In this document: in pieces, positions 47,632 through 60,122 of the stretch | How positions within the stretch are numbered: position 1 is the stretch's first letter | Layout of the letters: each line of letters begins with the position of its first letter | Source of the DNA: Cunninghamella blakesleeana | Taxonomy: Eukaryota > Mucoromycota > Mucoromycetes > Mucorales > Cunninghamellaceae | Assembly (NCBI GenBank): GCA_017871115.1 | Contig: JAFCIZ010000006.1 | Span: forward strand, 1,612,001 to 1,676,000 | Reading direction: 5' to 3' | Length of the DNA: 64,000 bases | Notes under the pieces: generated by a model | What the model saw: only the letters and a program-made list of their open reading frames with translations | Databases searched by the model: none | What the model was told of the DNA's origin: nothing | Made by a program: the position numbers and the translations under genes

Positions 47632-50033
47632 ATGTACCAACAAAATCCAGCAGGACAGCCTATGATGATGCCACAGCAAGGATTAGCAGCATCCAACGCA
47701 GTACAATATAGAAAAAGACAAAGTGAGTCTGAAACTTTGGCAAAACACATCAAGTAATATTAAAAAAATAAAGACGATAGCAACTTTTTATTTTTTCAGA
47801 TATTGCTTGATTTACTAATAAACTACTTCAATACTCTTTTATTATTATTATTTATTAAAAAATATTTTTACCTTGTTATCACTATAAAAGAAAAAAACGT
47901 CCTACCGATCGCAATATTCCTCCCAAGGTAAATAATATATATTTATATATTGTACATATTTTTATTTATTTTTTTATTATTAAAATAAAGGAATAATAGT
48001 ACAATAATAATATTTTAAATGTTGATATTTATATATATTTATATATAAATAGATTGAATCCTTTATACCTGAATCAACTTTATATACAGAACTTAGTGAA
48101 TTCGAAAAAAAATTAGACGCGACTATTATGCGAAAACGATTAGATGTACAAGAAGCTATTGGTAAACCTATCAAGGTACTACTATATATATAAAGGCTTG
48201 ATGTAGTATTGAAGGTTGAAATATTAATAGATATTTACCTCTCTTCTTTTTTGATTAACATATAAAACTCACAGGTTCATCGTACTTTACGTTTATTTTT
48301 ATCCAACACATCTGCTGATCAAATTAACTCTCGTTCTGATGACGAAAATGCCTTTGATTTAAATAAGGGAAACCCACCTTCTTGGACATTGAAAATTGAA
48401 GGACGATTATTAGATGTAAGGAAACAATAATGTGATTAAAGATAGGAGATAAAACGAACAAATGAATATATTCACTCTTACATATATAACCGTCTTTGTA
48501 TTTCTATATATATTTATAGCCTCCTATTCCAACTAAAAAAGCACAACCAATACAAAAATTTACATCATTTTTTAGATCTATTGTAATTGAATTAGATCGT
48601 GATCCTAGTTTGTATCCAGAAGGAAATATCATTGAAGTAAGTTAAAAATTAGTATGATAGCATAAATAACTGAATATATATATAAATGTCTACATTTTTA
48701 TTGACTATATTTATATATAATTATTGTATATTAATAGTGGCATAAACAACCTGACGCAACAGAATATGATGGAATTGAAATTAAACGAAATGGAGATATG
48801 AATGTTAATGCACGTATTATATTGGAACCTGAATATAACCCACAAAAATTCAAGCTCAGTGAGCCTTTATCTCATTTGATCAACTTAAAATTAGATACAA
48901 AACCTAGAATTATTATGGAATTATGGAATTATATTAAGGTATATATATATATATATATATATATTGGATATGAAATGTAATAAGGCATCAATCAATAATT
49001 TTACTATTTTTATTTATTTTTATTATTTTATAATTAGAATAATAAACTACAAGATAATGAAGATAAACGCCTTGTACATTGTGATCCTGCTTTAGCTCAA
49101 GTAAGCTTAGTGATATGTAATGATGGATTAAAATAATAATTTAAATTCTAACGTATATTATACAAACGACATGGTTTTTTATAGTTATTCGGTACTCGTC
49201 AAATTCATTTTTCTTCTCTTCCAGAAATAATTAATCAACATTTAACTAGGCCCGATCCTATTGTACTAAATTATACTATTCGGTAAATGATTATATGATT
49301 TTTATTAAAATAAGTTTATAAATTTTATTAAACTAATAATAATTAAAGCTTAACTTATATTTAATCATCATTTTTTTCTCTATTTATTTTGATTTTCTTT
49401 AAAAAAATAAATAAAAAACAAACAAACAAAAAAAAAGAGTGGATAAGGAATTCTATCATAGCCCAAAAGCCTTTGATGTAGATGTAGAATTAGATAGTGT
49501 ACTCCGACAAAAGATGATGAATCAAGTGTCAGCACAACAATTACAAAAACAAATCATGGAATTAGATGATAAGATTGTGCAATGTGTTCAGAGTATCAAC
49601 AATTCAAAAATCAAGCGTGACTTTTTATTACAATTTTCTAAACATCCTGTAGAATTCATCAATAAATGGATAGCAAGTCAAGCAAGAGATTTGGAAGTTA
49701 TTCTTGGCGAAAGTAAAGTAAATTTAGAAGAAATGAGACAAACAGAATTTTATAAACAACCATGGGTGAAAGAAGCTGTGTTCCATTATTTGACTTCAAA
49801 GGTAAAAAATACATTTTTAATTAAATAATAAATAATATTAAACATATTTATATATTAATCACGAATATTTGCTAATCGAATTAATTTTTTTTTAAAAAAA
49901 AATTAAAAAAAATTAGACACAACAACGTATGCAAGAGTTAATGAATGTACAACAACAGCAACAGCAACAACAGCAACAACAACACATGCAACAGTTACAC
50001 CATAATCAAGGTCAACCACAGTATCGACAATAG
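47632..50033 (+). CDS. SWI/SNF-type remodelling complex subunit, SMARCD/BAF60 family
   Basis: Ten exons (47632-47753, 47891-47927, 48053-48175, 48275-48415, 48520-48636, 48738-48938, 49038-49100, 49185-49282, 49438-49801, 49917-50033) give 460 residues. The [20 protein letters not shown] opening, [16 protein letters not shown], the [15 protein letters not shown] block, [21 protein letters not shown] (SWIB domain) and [12 protein letters not shown] follow BAF60/Snf12/Rsc6 order. It is an accessory subunit linking the ATPase complex to transcription factors. Whether it serves SWI/SNF, RSC or both cannot be told. The exon 1 donor is GTAATA; a nearby GTGAGT looks stronger but breaks the frame of the conserved KKRP block. 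The acceptor before exon 9 sits in an A-rich, not pyrimidine-rich, tract. A Gln-rich tail ends the protein. Confidence 0.92.
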
Positions 50034-50243
50034 ATCATCGCTTTTCTTTTTTTAAAAAAAATATAAATATTTATATATATAAACTTTTATTGAATATTTT
50101 TGAAGAAAAATATACTAAAATAATAATCCAAAATAAACTATGCCTTTTTTAAAAAGATATAAACCTTTGTTAAATAGTATTTTAAATCAAAATCAAAATC
50201 AAGTTCAAAATAAATTACATATGCTCTTTTTTTTTGTTGGTAG

Positions 50244-51525
50244 TCATTGCCAAAACTGAATACATGTAGGTTCGGGATGTTCGATAGTTTGTACATGGGA
50301 AAGTTTACCAGTATCTTGATCAATCTTGAATGTGACAATATTATTAGAAAACTAATTAGATATAATATTAATAATAACATATAAAAAAGAAGGGTTCCAG
50401 TGAGCTTCCATATCTTATCGTTTCTATTATATTGTTCCCTATTTTTTACTTTTTACTTTTTATTTTATTTTTCACTCTCTTTCTAAAAGAATGGATTACC
50501 TGATTAGCCACTAATAAATAATTACCATTAGGATCAATAATAAAATATCTTGGGTGTTCCCCGCGAGTTGGTTGATTATCCACAAATTTTAATTTCCCTG
50601 TTTGTTCATCAATATAAAATATCGAAATAGAATCATGGCCACGCACAGTCGCGTATAAAAACTTCCCATTAGGTGTTATACGTATTTCTGCCCCTAACCA
50701 TCCCTCTTTTTGTTGAATCCCATCGGGCAAAGCGTTAATTTGTTGTACTAAATTCAACTGGCAATTCTCACCATTTGTATTAAATTCAAGCATAAATATT
50801 TGATTTGATAATTCTCCAAGAACATAAATAAAATGGCGCATAATAGGTGAAAAGACAAGATGACGAGGCCCCGTTCCCTTTGGAAATTGGTAATGATGTG
50901 CACAAGATAATAAATCCAATTTTCCATGATTGTATCGATGTAGAAGAGCTAGATCGGCACCTAAATCCATTACTAAAGCATGTTTGTATTCAAAAGGGTC
51001 TATATCAATAGAGTGGGCATGACAGGCCTCTTGTCTTGATGGGTTTCCAAAACTAGGCTGAATCCCATGATCTTGCTGATAACGAAGAAGTTGTTGTTGC
51101 TGTTGGCCGCCATCATCATTGCTACTGTCGAGAAGACCTTCTTTTGAAATAGGAAATGATTTGACGGTTCCACCAGAATAATTGGCTACTAAACAGTGAT
51201 GGCCATGGACATAAAGATAACAAGGATCCTCTCCTCCAGAAGGCTGGCTATTGATACACTCTAAAGTATTATTACTATTATCTTGACTTCGTCGTCGGTA
51301 AGCAGCTATTCCACCAGTTCCTTTTTTACCTTGATATTCTGCTGTTTCTTGAACAGCAAAAAGTTGTTCACTTTGTTGATGAATGACGAAATAAGAGGGC
51401 GCTATGCATTCACAGGCAAGTGCTTGTTGACTTAAAAGTCCCGTTTCCGTGTTAAAAGTATAACTGTAAATCCCTTTTCCTTCTTTATTAGTGTAACCTG
51501 ATACATAAGTTAGTAATTCGCTCAT
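50244..51525 (-). CDS. Seven-bladed beta-propeller lactonase (6-phosphogluconolactonase/YbhE-like)
   Basis: Two exons, 50500-51525 and 50244-50351, encode 377 residues. Repeated blade motifs include VSGYTNKEGKGIYSYTF, GGEDPCYLYVHGHHCLVANY, GTGPRHLVFSP, ITPNGKFLYATVRGHDSISIF and GEHPRYFIIDPNGNYLLVANQ. These are typical of the lactonase/3-carboxymuconate cyclase propeller family, which includes bacterial 6-phosphogluconolactonase of the YbhE type. Actual substrate in fungi is uncertain: sugar lactone or muconolactone cyclisation are both possible. The second exon supplies the closing blade (FSNNIVTFKIDQDTGKL). No signal peptide is visible, so it is probably cytosolic. A short Gln run is inserted around residue 140. 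Confidence 0.82.
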
Positions 51526-52300
51526 TTATTATTTTTATGTATATGTTAATATATATAGAATATATAATATTTATATAATTAGTAAGTAATGTATAAGGTT
51601 ATATTATTTATTTATTATATTTTTTAAAAAAAATGAAGGAAAAGAGGGAGAGGAAAAATTAGAAAATAGAAAAATTAAATCTGGGAGGTTTCGGAAAGGA
51701 AAATTTAAAAAAATGCGCTAAAAGTTTTAAATCAAAATAAAAGAGCATATTATTTTTTTTATAATAAAAGAAATTTATTAAAAAAATACTTATATAAAAA
51801 ATAAAAGAACGCGTTAAACAAATAAATAAAAAGAATAAATATAACTATTTAAAAAAAGAAAGAAAAAAAAAAGTAGTAGAAAAAAAAAAGAATAAAATAA
51901 AAAGGGAGTACATAAAAAAAATGTATAGAATGTACACATAAAAGTGAAAATAATATTAAAAAAATAACATTAAAGAAAGATTAAAATAGTATAAGTGTAA
52001 AATAAAGTGTACAAAATAATAATAATAACATAGACAAAAATACTATTCGAAGAATAATAAAAAAAATTCTACAGAGGATTGTTTGTGTGTTGTGTTGAAG
52101 AGTATATTGGTGTGTGTGTGTATGTGTGATGTGTTTAAAGAAAATGTATATATAAATATATATATATATTAAAATGAATTAATAAATATAAAAAATATAG
52201 CATAATAAATATCAAATAATTATAATAAGAAGGGTAAAAAAATAAAAATAGAAGTATATATTCAATTATATATAATAGTAAAAAGGATAAAAAAACTAAA
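51526..52300. other. Intergenic interval
   Basis: Promoter of the lactonase gene and 3' flank of the PUF gene, both minus strand. Strongly A-rich on the plus strand (51740-51960). One ACGCGT hexamer at 51809-51814. No gene recognised. Confidence 0.5.
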
Positions 52301-55300
52301 TTAAATGATAGGGTTATTATTCACATCACCATTTCCTCCTTTTTCAAAAGATAATTGTTTTTCAACTTCAAGACAGGTACTGATCAAATGCTTTCCATAA
52401 GTGTATTTCTTAAGCCCAGGTAAATACGGTTTAATTTTACTAACAAGGATTTCGCGCTGTTCCCCATCCACAACATCCAACATTTTTTGTACTACATAAT
52501 TAGCATATTGATCTTTCATCATGGTCATAAGAGGATAAGTACCATCGCTACGAGTTTGCAATACTTCATCAATTAAGGACAATCGTTCATCTTTCCCACC
52601 AAAGGCAACACATTTTTCCACAACATTACTTGCAAATTTATGCTTTGATAATTGTAAAACATGACCTTGAACTTTACTAATGATTAAAGACTTATCTTCA
52701 GAATTACCATGTTCTAAAATATGTTGAATAACATAATTCCCATATTGATCTTGAACCAATTGATTGGTACCACGATGTAATTCATCTAATAAACGATTAG
52801 TTTGAGAGTCAGGACAATGTTCAAACATACGCTGAATTACACGACAACCATAAGGATGAGTAGCTAGATGATAAACTTGTCCATGGAAGGTATCAATAAT
52901 AAATTGTATATGTTCTGCGGGGACGCGTTCAATGGCTTTTTGTACAACATGATTTCCATTTTGATCTTTTACACATTTTAATACATTACCATCCAACTCA
53001 CGAATAAGAACCGCTTGTTGATCATTTAACACATGTTCTAGTGCCTTTTGTACAACACGACAACCATACATTTGAAGAGATAAAGATAACACATGTCCTT
53101 CCATTTGTTTAGCCAAGACAGTCTTTTGGGCTTGATTTCCATGTTCAAATAATTTTTGAATAACATAATTACCAAATACATCGGTCATCAATTGCAAACA
53201 ATTGGGAAGAATTTCATCAAATACCATTTGTTTATCATCACTATTTGCTGTTTCTAATTTTTGTTGAATGAATCTTGATCCATGTTGATCGCCACTGAAT
53301 TCTACCACATGATGAAGAATGTCTCTTAATTCATACTTTTTGTTTTTGTTATTTCTGAATTCTTCTAACAATGGGCTACGAATGATAGGAATAATATCGA
53401 CAGAGGCTGCTGCAGAAGGGACATGAGTAGGTGTACTTAATGATTCAGTAAGCGGAATACGTGCATGATTCACTGGCATCATACCATTGGTTTGATTATA
53501 ACGCATTAATAATTCTTGTTGACTAGGAGGCATCATTTGTTGTTGTTGTTGCTGTTGTCTTAACATTTGTTCTCTTAATAATAAAATCTGTTCTTGTTGT
53601 AATAAAATTTGTCGTTGACGTGATTGCAATTGACGCATCATATAATCATCAGTGGAGTAGCTAGTAGTAGCTTGTGGGAACCGTTGCTGTTGCTGTTGCT
53701 GCTGTTGTTGAGGGTGTTGTTGTAAAGGCGATTGGGAGCGAAACATCATGTCATTAGCTATTTCATTAGGATTATTGCTAATGTTATTATTATTACTGTT
53801 ATTATTATTTGACCAATGAAGTCCCTGGTCACCAAGAGCAAAAGATGGAGTAGAAGGGTACTTTCCTATAGGGGGTCTTTGTAATCTACTAGGATGTTGT
53901 TGAGCAGTAATAGGCTGATCGTCCAAAAAGAGTGAATCCTTTGTTTCATCCCATCCAAATGCTGATGCTGATTTGCCATTTGTTTGATTACCATAAATTT
54001 GCGAAGGTATGTTTGAATTATCACGGGTAAAGTCATTATCAAATGAACTAGGTACTATTTTTAGGGGAAAGTAATTTTATAGAAAAAATAAATTAATATT
54101 TAAGAATAGAAAAAATAATATTTATATTTTTTAATATTACCTGGTGACATAACATTATTATTAACAGAAGATTGGGCCCAATTATTTTCATTACCAACAA
54201 GAGAAGTAGGGGAAGCATACTGTTGTTGTTGCTGTTGTTGACGTAGCATTTGGTTATAACGTTGTTGTTGCTGTTGCTGAAGCTGCTGCATATCACGATA
54301 CTGTGATGGATTTAATTCATCCTATTAAACAGAAATAAATATATAAACGAAAAAATTAAAAATGTAAATATAAAAATAAATAATATAGAAGAAATATAAA
54401 TATGTATAAATTTGCTTTATATACCTTAGGATTCATTGATAAAGAATTCATACCATAAACCAAACGTCCATAATCATAATTATCCACTGATCTTTCACGT
54501 TGGATATTTGCAGGTGGAGTTGAATTAGCACGGGGAGGAGGAGACATAGTAAAATGGTGTTGCTGAGGAAGAACAGAAGGAACACGAGGTGAGTTAGATG
54601 CATTACTAGCAGTTGAATAGAAATCTGGATTTAAATTAGAAGGAAGATCCTCATTACTGACATGAGCAGAGTCTGTTGATAAGTATCGATAGCTAGATTG
54701 CTGCTTTAAACCAGGACGAGAAGGTGGTTGATATTGTAATTGTGCAAAAGGAGAATTTGATCTTGGAAACTAAAATAATAAAAAATAAAAAGAATTGTAA
54801 TAATATAATAATTAGGAAAATAATACAAAAAAAAAGACATCGTCATCTTTTCTTGTATCACTTATATAATAATAGTTGCATTACCATATTCATATTACTA
54901 GTGCCAGTAGAAAAAGATTCATTTAAACGGGGTGATGCTGTAAGAGGAGGATGAGAAGAATTATTATTTGTTGATTGATTCCAAACAGATGATTCTTTTT
55001 TCATATAACCATCAGTAGTAGTGGTGGTAGTAGAAGTAATAGGTGTAGTTGTTGCAGTAGTAATAGTAGAATTAGTAGTTGTAGTAGTATCATTACTAAA
55101 AGAAGAATACTGATCTTTTTCTAAAATACCAAAGGATGAATTATTTTGAGACCATAATGGGCGGGAGGAAGGCATAGGATCCAAATTAGGTGATTGAGTT
55201 TTCCAAGTAGATTCTGTCGATGATAAAAAGTTACTACCAAGAGCCTTATCCATATGTAAAAGAGAATCAGATATAGGTACACTACTGGATCTTTCAAAAT

Positions 55301-55548
55301 CTAATTTCACTGACATATCATGGTCATCCATACGCCCACGTAACATAGCTGCGAGCTAATTTATAAGAAAAACGGGAAAAAAGAGAGAATAAAATTAAAA
55401 TATGTCACATTAACCTCTTTATATCATTTCTATTTATATCTTATTATTTATTTATTACCTGTCCTTGGGGTTGTATTCTTGCTTGAGGTTGTTGAATATC
55501 AGATTCACTTTTAGAATTAAAATCTGTCATAAAGGTATTTCGATGCAT
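52301..55548 (-). CDS. Pumilio-family (PUF) RNA-binding protein, Puf3/PUM-like
   Basis: Five exons (55459-55548, 54885-55355, 54425-54769, 54141-54321, 52301-54054) give 946 residues. The N-terminal 580 or so are Ser/Asn/Gln-rich and disordered, with several poly-Gln runs. The C-terminus is a complete PUF domain of eight repeats. The RNA-contacting five-residue motifs read, in order, SRFIQ, NYVIQ, CRVVQ, NHVVQ, CRVIQ, NYVIQ, SNVVE, NYVVQ. By the known PUF code these specify 5'-UGUAUAUA-3', the classic Pumilio/Puf3 site. Such proteins bind mRNA 3' UTRs and recruit deadenylases; in yeast Puf3 controls mitochondrial mRNAs. The start at 55548 is the first ATG in frame. A second Met at codon 7 could also serve. 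Confidence 0.93.
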
Positions 55549-56020
55549 TCTAATAGATGATATAGTGATATGTATATATATATATATTAAAAAATAAATA
55601 AATACTAGTCTATATAATAATTATATATAAAATGATAGAATAAGTTAAGAAAAAAGATACAAAAGGTATGAACTTGTCAAAGAGGGAGATATAATAAATA
55701 ATATGGGGAGAGCTTTTTTTTGTATATAGTTTTTGTATTGCTTTTGATAAACGCGCTGAAAAATAAAAGAAAATAAAGGGAGGTAAGAGAGAAGATTATA
55801 AAAAAAGTAAAAGAAAAAGAAAAAAAAAGTAAAAAAAAAAAATAGATGGTAGTTTTAAAATAAAAGATGAATATAATAAAGTGTTAAAGTGTGTTATTCC
55901 TTTCTGTACTAATAACTATAATAAATTTAATATAATATAAAGGAGATGATGAGATTCAGGATTTATTATTATTAATTGATTTTATGACATTATTATTATT
56001 AATATTATTATTATTATTAC

Positions 56021-56060
<40 letters not shown>

Positions 56061-56472
56061 TGAGGGAAAGTAGTTGGAAAAAGAGGGAATTAAAAAGAAA
56101 GAATTAATTGATAATATAAATAGTTAATAAAAGGATAATGAAATAGAAGAAAGCATAATCTAATTTATAACACCTTTCACTTTAAATAAATTGTTTAAAT
56201 AATAATAAAAAAAAAACGAAGAGAAGAGAGAAAAAAAAAAGAGCACACCGAAAAAATAAAATAAGTGTTTTTTTAAATTAAGGTTCATTTTTAAATCCCG
56301 CCCTTTGCCTCGACCAGCGAAATTACCTTTTTTATTTCAGCATCTTTTTTCTATAACATGAGTTTGCTCCATCCAAGTGTACACTAATATAATATATTAT
56401 ATCATTTATACATGTTTATATAAAAATATAATTTTTTTAACCAAATAAATATGAGTTATATGGAATAAAAAG

Positions 56473-56503
<31 letters not shown>

Positions 56504-57026
56504 AAATATAAAAATACACAAAAACTACAATTTACTTTATTAAAATGGGCAATTGCCTCGTTGAAGATTTATTAAACTCCGTTTAGTACATGTTAAAAAG
56601 AGAGTAAGAGTAATAGCATATATTTATTTATTTTATTGGTACTTGTATAAAATAGAAAAAAGAAAAAAAAACTAATAAATAAATATATTTATATTTTCTT
56701 TATGTATTAAAAAAATAATAGTTTATTTATTTATTTATTTGATTTTATAATGTAAGTATATATTATTATCTCTATTATTATTTTCTTTGGTCATTCATAA
56801 AATAGAAATATATATATATATATATATATATTTATTCGTTAATCAATAGTAAATTAAAAAATATTGCTACTAATGTATTACAGTAAATAATAGTTAAGAT
56901 AAAAAAAAAAAATGAGAATATTAGAGATATAAAAAATAAATAGTAGTTTTAAAATAGATAAGGTAGCTAATAAATAAATATAATTATAAGTTTGGTATAC
57001 TAAATAAAATAAATGAATAAAAGAGC
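55549..57026. other. PUF promoter and 3' flank of the secreted-protein gene
   Basis: It contains ACGCGC (55751-55756), A/G-rich tracts, a TTA-rich microsatellite (about 55964-56058), TTTAAATCCCG (56290-56300) followed by a short less AT-rich patch, and a TA run near 56813-56830. No gene recognised. Confidence 0.5.
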
Positions 57027-58838
57027 TTATTGTTGGCCCATAGCATCATAGTCATAGGGAGAATCATTTGGGTCAACTTGAGAATCATCAAAAAAATTAT
57101 TTTGATCGGATGGAGGCATATCAATATCGGGTTGATCCATATTCACTTCAGAAGGAGGCATGTCAGTGTCGTATCTTTCCATATCCCCATCAGGTTGTTG
57201 CGTATCTACGTCATATTGTGGTGTATCAATAGCAGCATCTTGGAATTGATCATTGCCATTGATATCAGTAAATTGGTGAGAAGGAGAAGTAGATTTTTGT
57301 TCAATTTTAGTAATGGACTCCTTTCCATTATCGACTTTGCCACCACCCAAACCACCACCAAGAAGGGAACCAACTAAACCATCATCACCAGTTAATTTAG
57401 AAAGACCATCACCGCCAAGAGAATCTAATTGACGACGACGGATAGGTAAATCAACTAAAGCCATACTAAATCCACCGCCACTCTTCTTTTTTTCCTTTTT
57501 ATCACTATCGGATGTCATAAAACTATGCTCATTGTATTGTGGATCATTAGAAGAAGAAGATGAAGAAGGAGAGAAAGAAGGAGGGTTTTGGCCACCATTG
57601 CCATTATTGCCCATCATACCGTTGTTACCACCATTACCACCATTACCACCATTACTACCCATCATACCATTGTTACCACCATTACCAGAACTATCCCGCT
57701 TCATGGCTTCATGTTGTTGTTCATTATCGTTATCCACTACAACACCTTGTTTAGCTCTTGCCATACGATCGGATGCAGAGAGTTGATTAAGTGATCTTCT
57801 TTTTAAAATATCAATTTTTGGTCCGCTCACTTTTTGACCATCCATACCTAATTTACTAGCACCACCACCACCTAAAGGACCAGCACCAGAAGCACCACCT
57901 TGTAGATGATCTAACACGCCAAGTTGAGGACCTTCGATATTACCATCTGAATAATCAGCAGCGTGAAGATCATGGTACTGGTGACGAGAAGGAGGATAGC
58001 CGTTATCACTACCACCTAAAGTACCAGTAACATCATCCAATAAACCATCTACACCATTAAGATCACGAAGAGATAATTTAAGTCCACCAGCATTAATTGG
58101 GGAATCCGATTTTCCAATAGGATCATCAGTTATACCAACAGCACTTGTAAGGTCTTTTACTAAACCAGAATTACCTTGTCTTCCGTTATTACCAAGTCCA
58201 CGTTTACGGGATCCGATTAAAGCCATTTTAAAACCACCAGAAGGAGGATCAGCACTGGGAGCAGCACTTTTACCGCTTAAACCACCAGCTAAACCACCTA
58301 AACCCCCACCAGATCCACCACCACCAGGAAGAGGGATTAAACCACTACGGCGACGTAAGCTAGTAGGCATGGTTGCAAAAGAAGGTTCTCCATTGTTTTT
58401 CTTATTATTATGTCTTCTTCTTTTATTATTTCTATCCTTCTTGTTACCATGGCTCTTTTTTCCTTCTTCACCTCGTTTGATAACCATACTACCTCCACTT
58501 GATAAATCGTTCATTAAATCCACTGCCTTTTGAGGTAAACTGTCTTGTTGTTGACCACTAGACATGGCTACACCATCACCACTTTCATCATAACGTTTAT
58601 CCATTTGGCCTGATGAAGCTCCATTATTACCTACTTTTAAAAGATCTGTTACCAAGTTACCAGCGTCATCAGCAATTTTTTGGGTAGATAAAGCGCCAGC
58701 CATACCACTACCACTACCACCACCTGAACCTCCGCTACCAAAAGGTGAAAAGTCTTGGGGTCCAAAAGCTTGAACTGAATTAGTACTGATAAAAGTAGTT
58801 ACTAATAAAACGGCAATAATAGAGGAGCGAATATACAT
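57027..58838 (-). CDS. Secreted Gly/Ser-rich protein with multiple dibasic sites, possible kexin-processed precursor
   Basis: One exon, 603 residues, not recognised as any known family. MYIRSSIIAVLLVTTFISTN followed by SVQA/FG is a clear signal peptide, cleaved at about residue 24. No further membrane helix or C-terminal hydrophobic anchor is present. The body is Gly/Ser/Asp/Asn-rich. Basic sites suited to kexin occur at about 81 (MDKR), 121 (VIKR), 164 (LRRR), 213 (RKR), 347 (LKR), 381 (MKR) and 469 (IRRR). Short motifs recur, such as GGFKMALI (201), GGGFSMALVDL (454) and GGLKLSLRDL (251). The C-terminal 60 residues are an acidic Pro repeat (DxDMPPS). Codon use has more C-ending codons than its neighbours, suggesting high expression. 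It could be a wall protein or a precursor of secreted peptides. Confidence 0.7.
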   Translation of the reverse strand: MYIRSSIIAVLLVTTFISTNSVQAFGPQDFSPFGSGGSGGGSGSGMAGALSTQKIADDAGNLVTDLLKVGNNGASSGQMDKRYDESGDGVAMSSGQQQDSLPQKAVDLMNDLSSGGSMVIKRGEEGKKSHGNKKDRNNKRRRHNNKKNNGEPSFATMPTSLRRRSGLIPLPGGGGSGGGLGGLAGGLSGKSAAPSADPPSGGFKMALIGSRKRGLGNNGRQGNSGLVKDLTSAVGITDDPIGKSDSPINAGGLKLSLRDLNGVDGLLDDVTGTLGGSDNGYPPSRHQYHDLHAADYSDGNIEGPQLGVLDHLQGGASGAGPLGGGGASKLGMDGQKVSGPKIDILKRRSLNQLSASDRMARAKQGVVVDNDNEQQHEAMKRDSSGNGGNNGMMGSNGGNGGNGGNNGMMGNNGNGGQNPPSFSPSSSSSSNDPQYNEHSFMTSDSDKKEKKKSGGGFSMALVDLPIRRRQLDSLGGDGLSKLTGDDGLVGSLLGGGLGGGKVDNGKESITKIEQKSTSPSHQFTDINGNDQFQDAAIDTPQYDVDTQQPDGDMERYDTDMPPSEVNMDQPDIDMPPSDQNNFFDDSQVDPNDSPYDYDAMGQQ

Positions 58839-59785
58839 TGTATTAATAGAGTGTTGTTGTTATTATTATTAATATTATTATTATTATTGTTTTATAGTAT
58901 GTTGTATGTATGTGAGAATATAGTAGATATAACTGTTGTTATTTTTTTTTATATGTATATAAATAAAAAAAGAGTGTAAAGAGAATAAAAAAGAAAAAGA
59001 AAGTGAATTGAACCAAACTTTTTCATTTTATTTATCTATTTTTTTTTTTAGTCGTGAGCGAGTGTAAGTATATCTATTCTGTATGTATCAAGTTTAATAT
59101 CAAGATATGAAAAGGAGTTTAGAGGTATGATATATTAAAGGGTAAAGTGGATGTTTTTTTAACAATTAAGGGGAAAGATGGATTCATATAAATAAATTAT
59201 AATAAAATAACAACACTAATAAAAATAATAATAATAATAATAAAAAATTATAATAATATAATATATTAATATATTAATATATGTAAATATGTTTATTTTA
59301 TTATTATTATAAAAAAGTAATATATGACTAAAAAAGTGAAAAAATTAAAAAAAAGGAGTGAAGGAATAAAAAATTTGAATTTTTATTATATTTTTTAAAA
59401 AAGTCGCCCAATGCACCCGGGGTTTTAAAAAAAATTAATCATATTTTAATTTTTTTTAATACAAAAAACTGTTGCTTATCACTCCTCCTTCCTTTGGTAA
59501 ATCAATCCATATACGTATTAAAACAATAACATTACTCAAAAGGTATTTCTCCTTGACATTTTCTATTTTTTTTTTTTTTATCATCTTAACTGTTAAAATA
59601 ATAATAAATTATAATAAATTGATTTTTATTGCTCCTATCTGTTTTTAAAGTAGGGAAAAATTTATAATCAAAAAAAAGTTTATTATTACAATCAATAAAT
59701 ATATAAAAATCAAACTAAATAACTATTTAAAAAATTAAATTAGAATATAATTATTTAATTTACGTATGCAAAAAATCATTATTTT
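58839..59785. other. Intergenic interval
   Basis: Promoter of the secreted-protein gene and 3' flank of the small gene. It contains an AAT-rich repeat (59221-59246) and CCGGGGTTTTAAAA (59417-59430). No gene recognised. Confidence 0.5.
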
Positions 59786-60061
59786 TTAATGCTGAGAAGG
59801 CGTCCTTTCTAATTCATGTAAATGTTCTACTTGTTCTGGGGTACCATGGTTTTCAATATCTCTTACTAACTTTGGATATAAGTCCCATTCATCATCACTA
59901 CCAGCCGTTGTTGATGCGGATTTTTTATCTTGATTTGATTTATTATTTAGTGGTGTTGCTTCTTTCCTTTTGTTATCACTTTGAGATGGATGGTTTATAT
60001 ATTCTCTATATAACTGTGGATGTGTAAATGCTTCTCTATTAGTATTGTTATTCGACGACAT
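59786..60061 (-). CDS. Small hydrophilic protein of unknown function
   Basis: A single frame of 91 residues with a proper ATG at 60061. The N-terminal part is polar and basic (SSNNNTNREAFTHPQLYREY, then a Lys/Ser/Asn linker). The C-terminal 35 residues (DDEWDLYPKLVRDIENHG, then TPEQVEHLHELE) look like amphipathic helices and are the part most likely to be conserved. I do not know the family. Codon pattern and a promoter with paired CGATTTTAAA elements just upstream support a real gene. No signal peptide or membrane segment. Confidence 0.6.
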   Translation of the reverse strand: MSSNNNTNREAFTHPQLYREYINHPSQSDNKRKEATPLNNKSNQDKKSASTTAGSDDEWDLYPKLVRDIENHGTPEQVEHLHELERTPSQH

Positions 60062-60122
60062 AGTATAGGTTATTGTTTATTAAAGGATGAAGAAAGGAAG
60101 AAAAGAATAAAAATACAAAAAA

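Noticed and set aside
47754..47760. SMARCD exon 1 ending at the GTGAGT near 47733
   Set aside because: That donor shifts the conserved [12 protein letters not shown] block out of frame; the GTAATA at 47754 keeps it.
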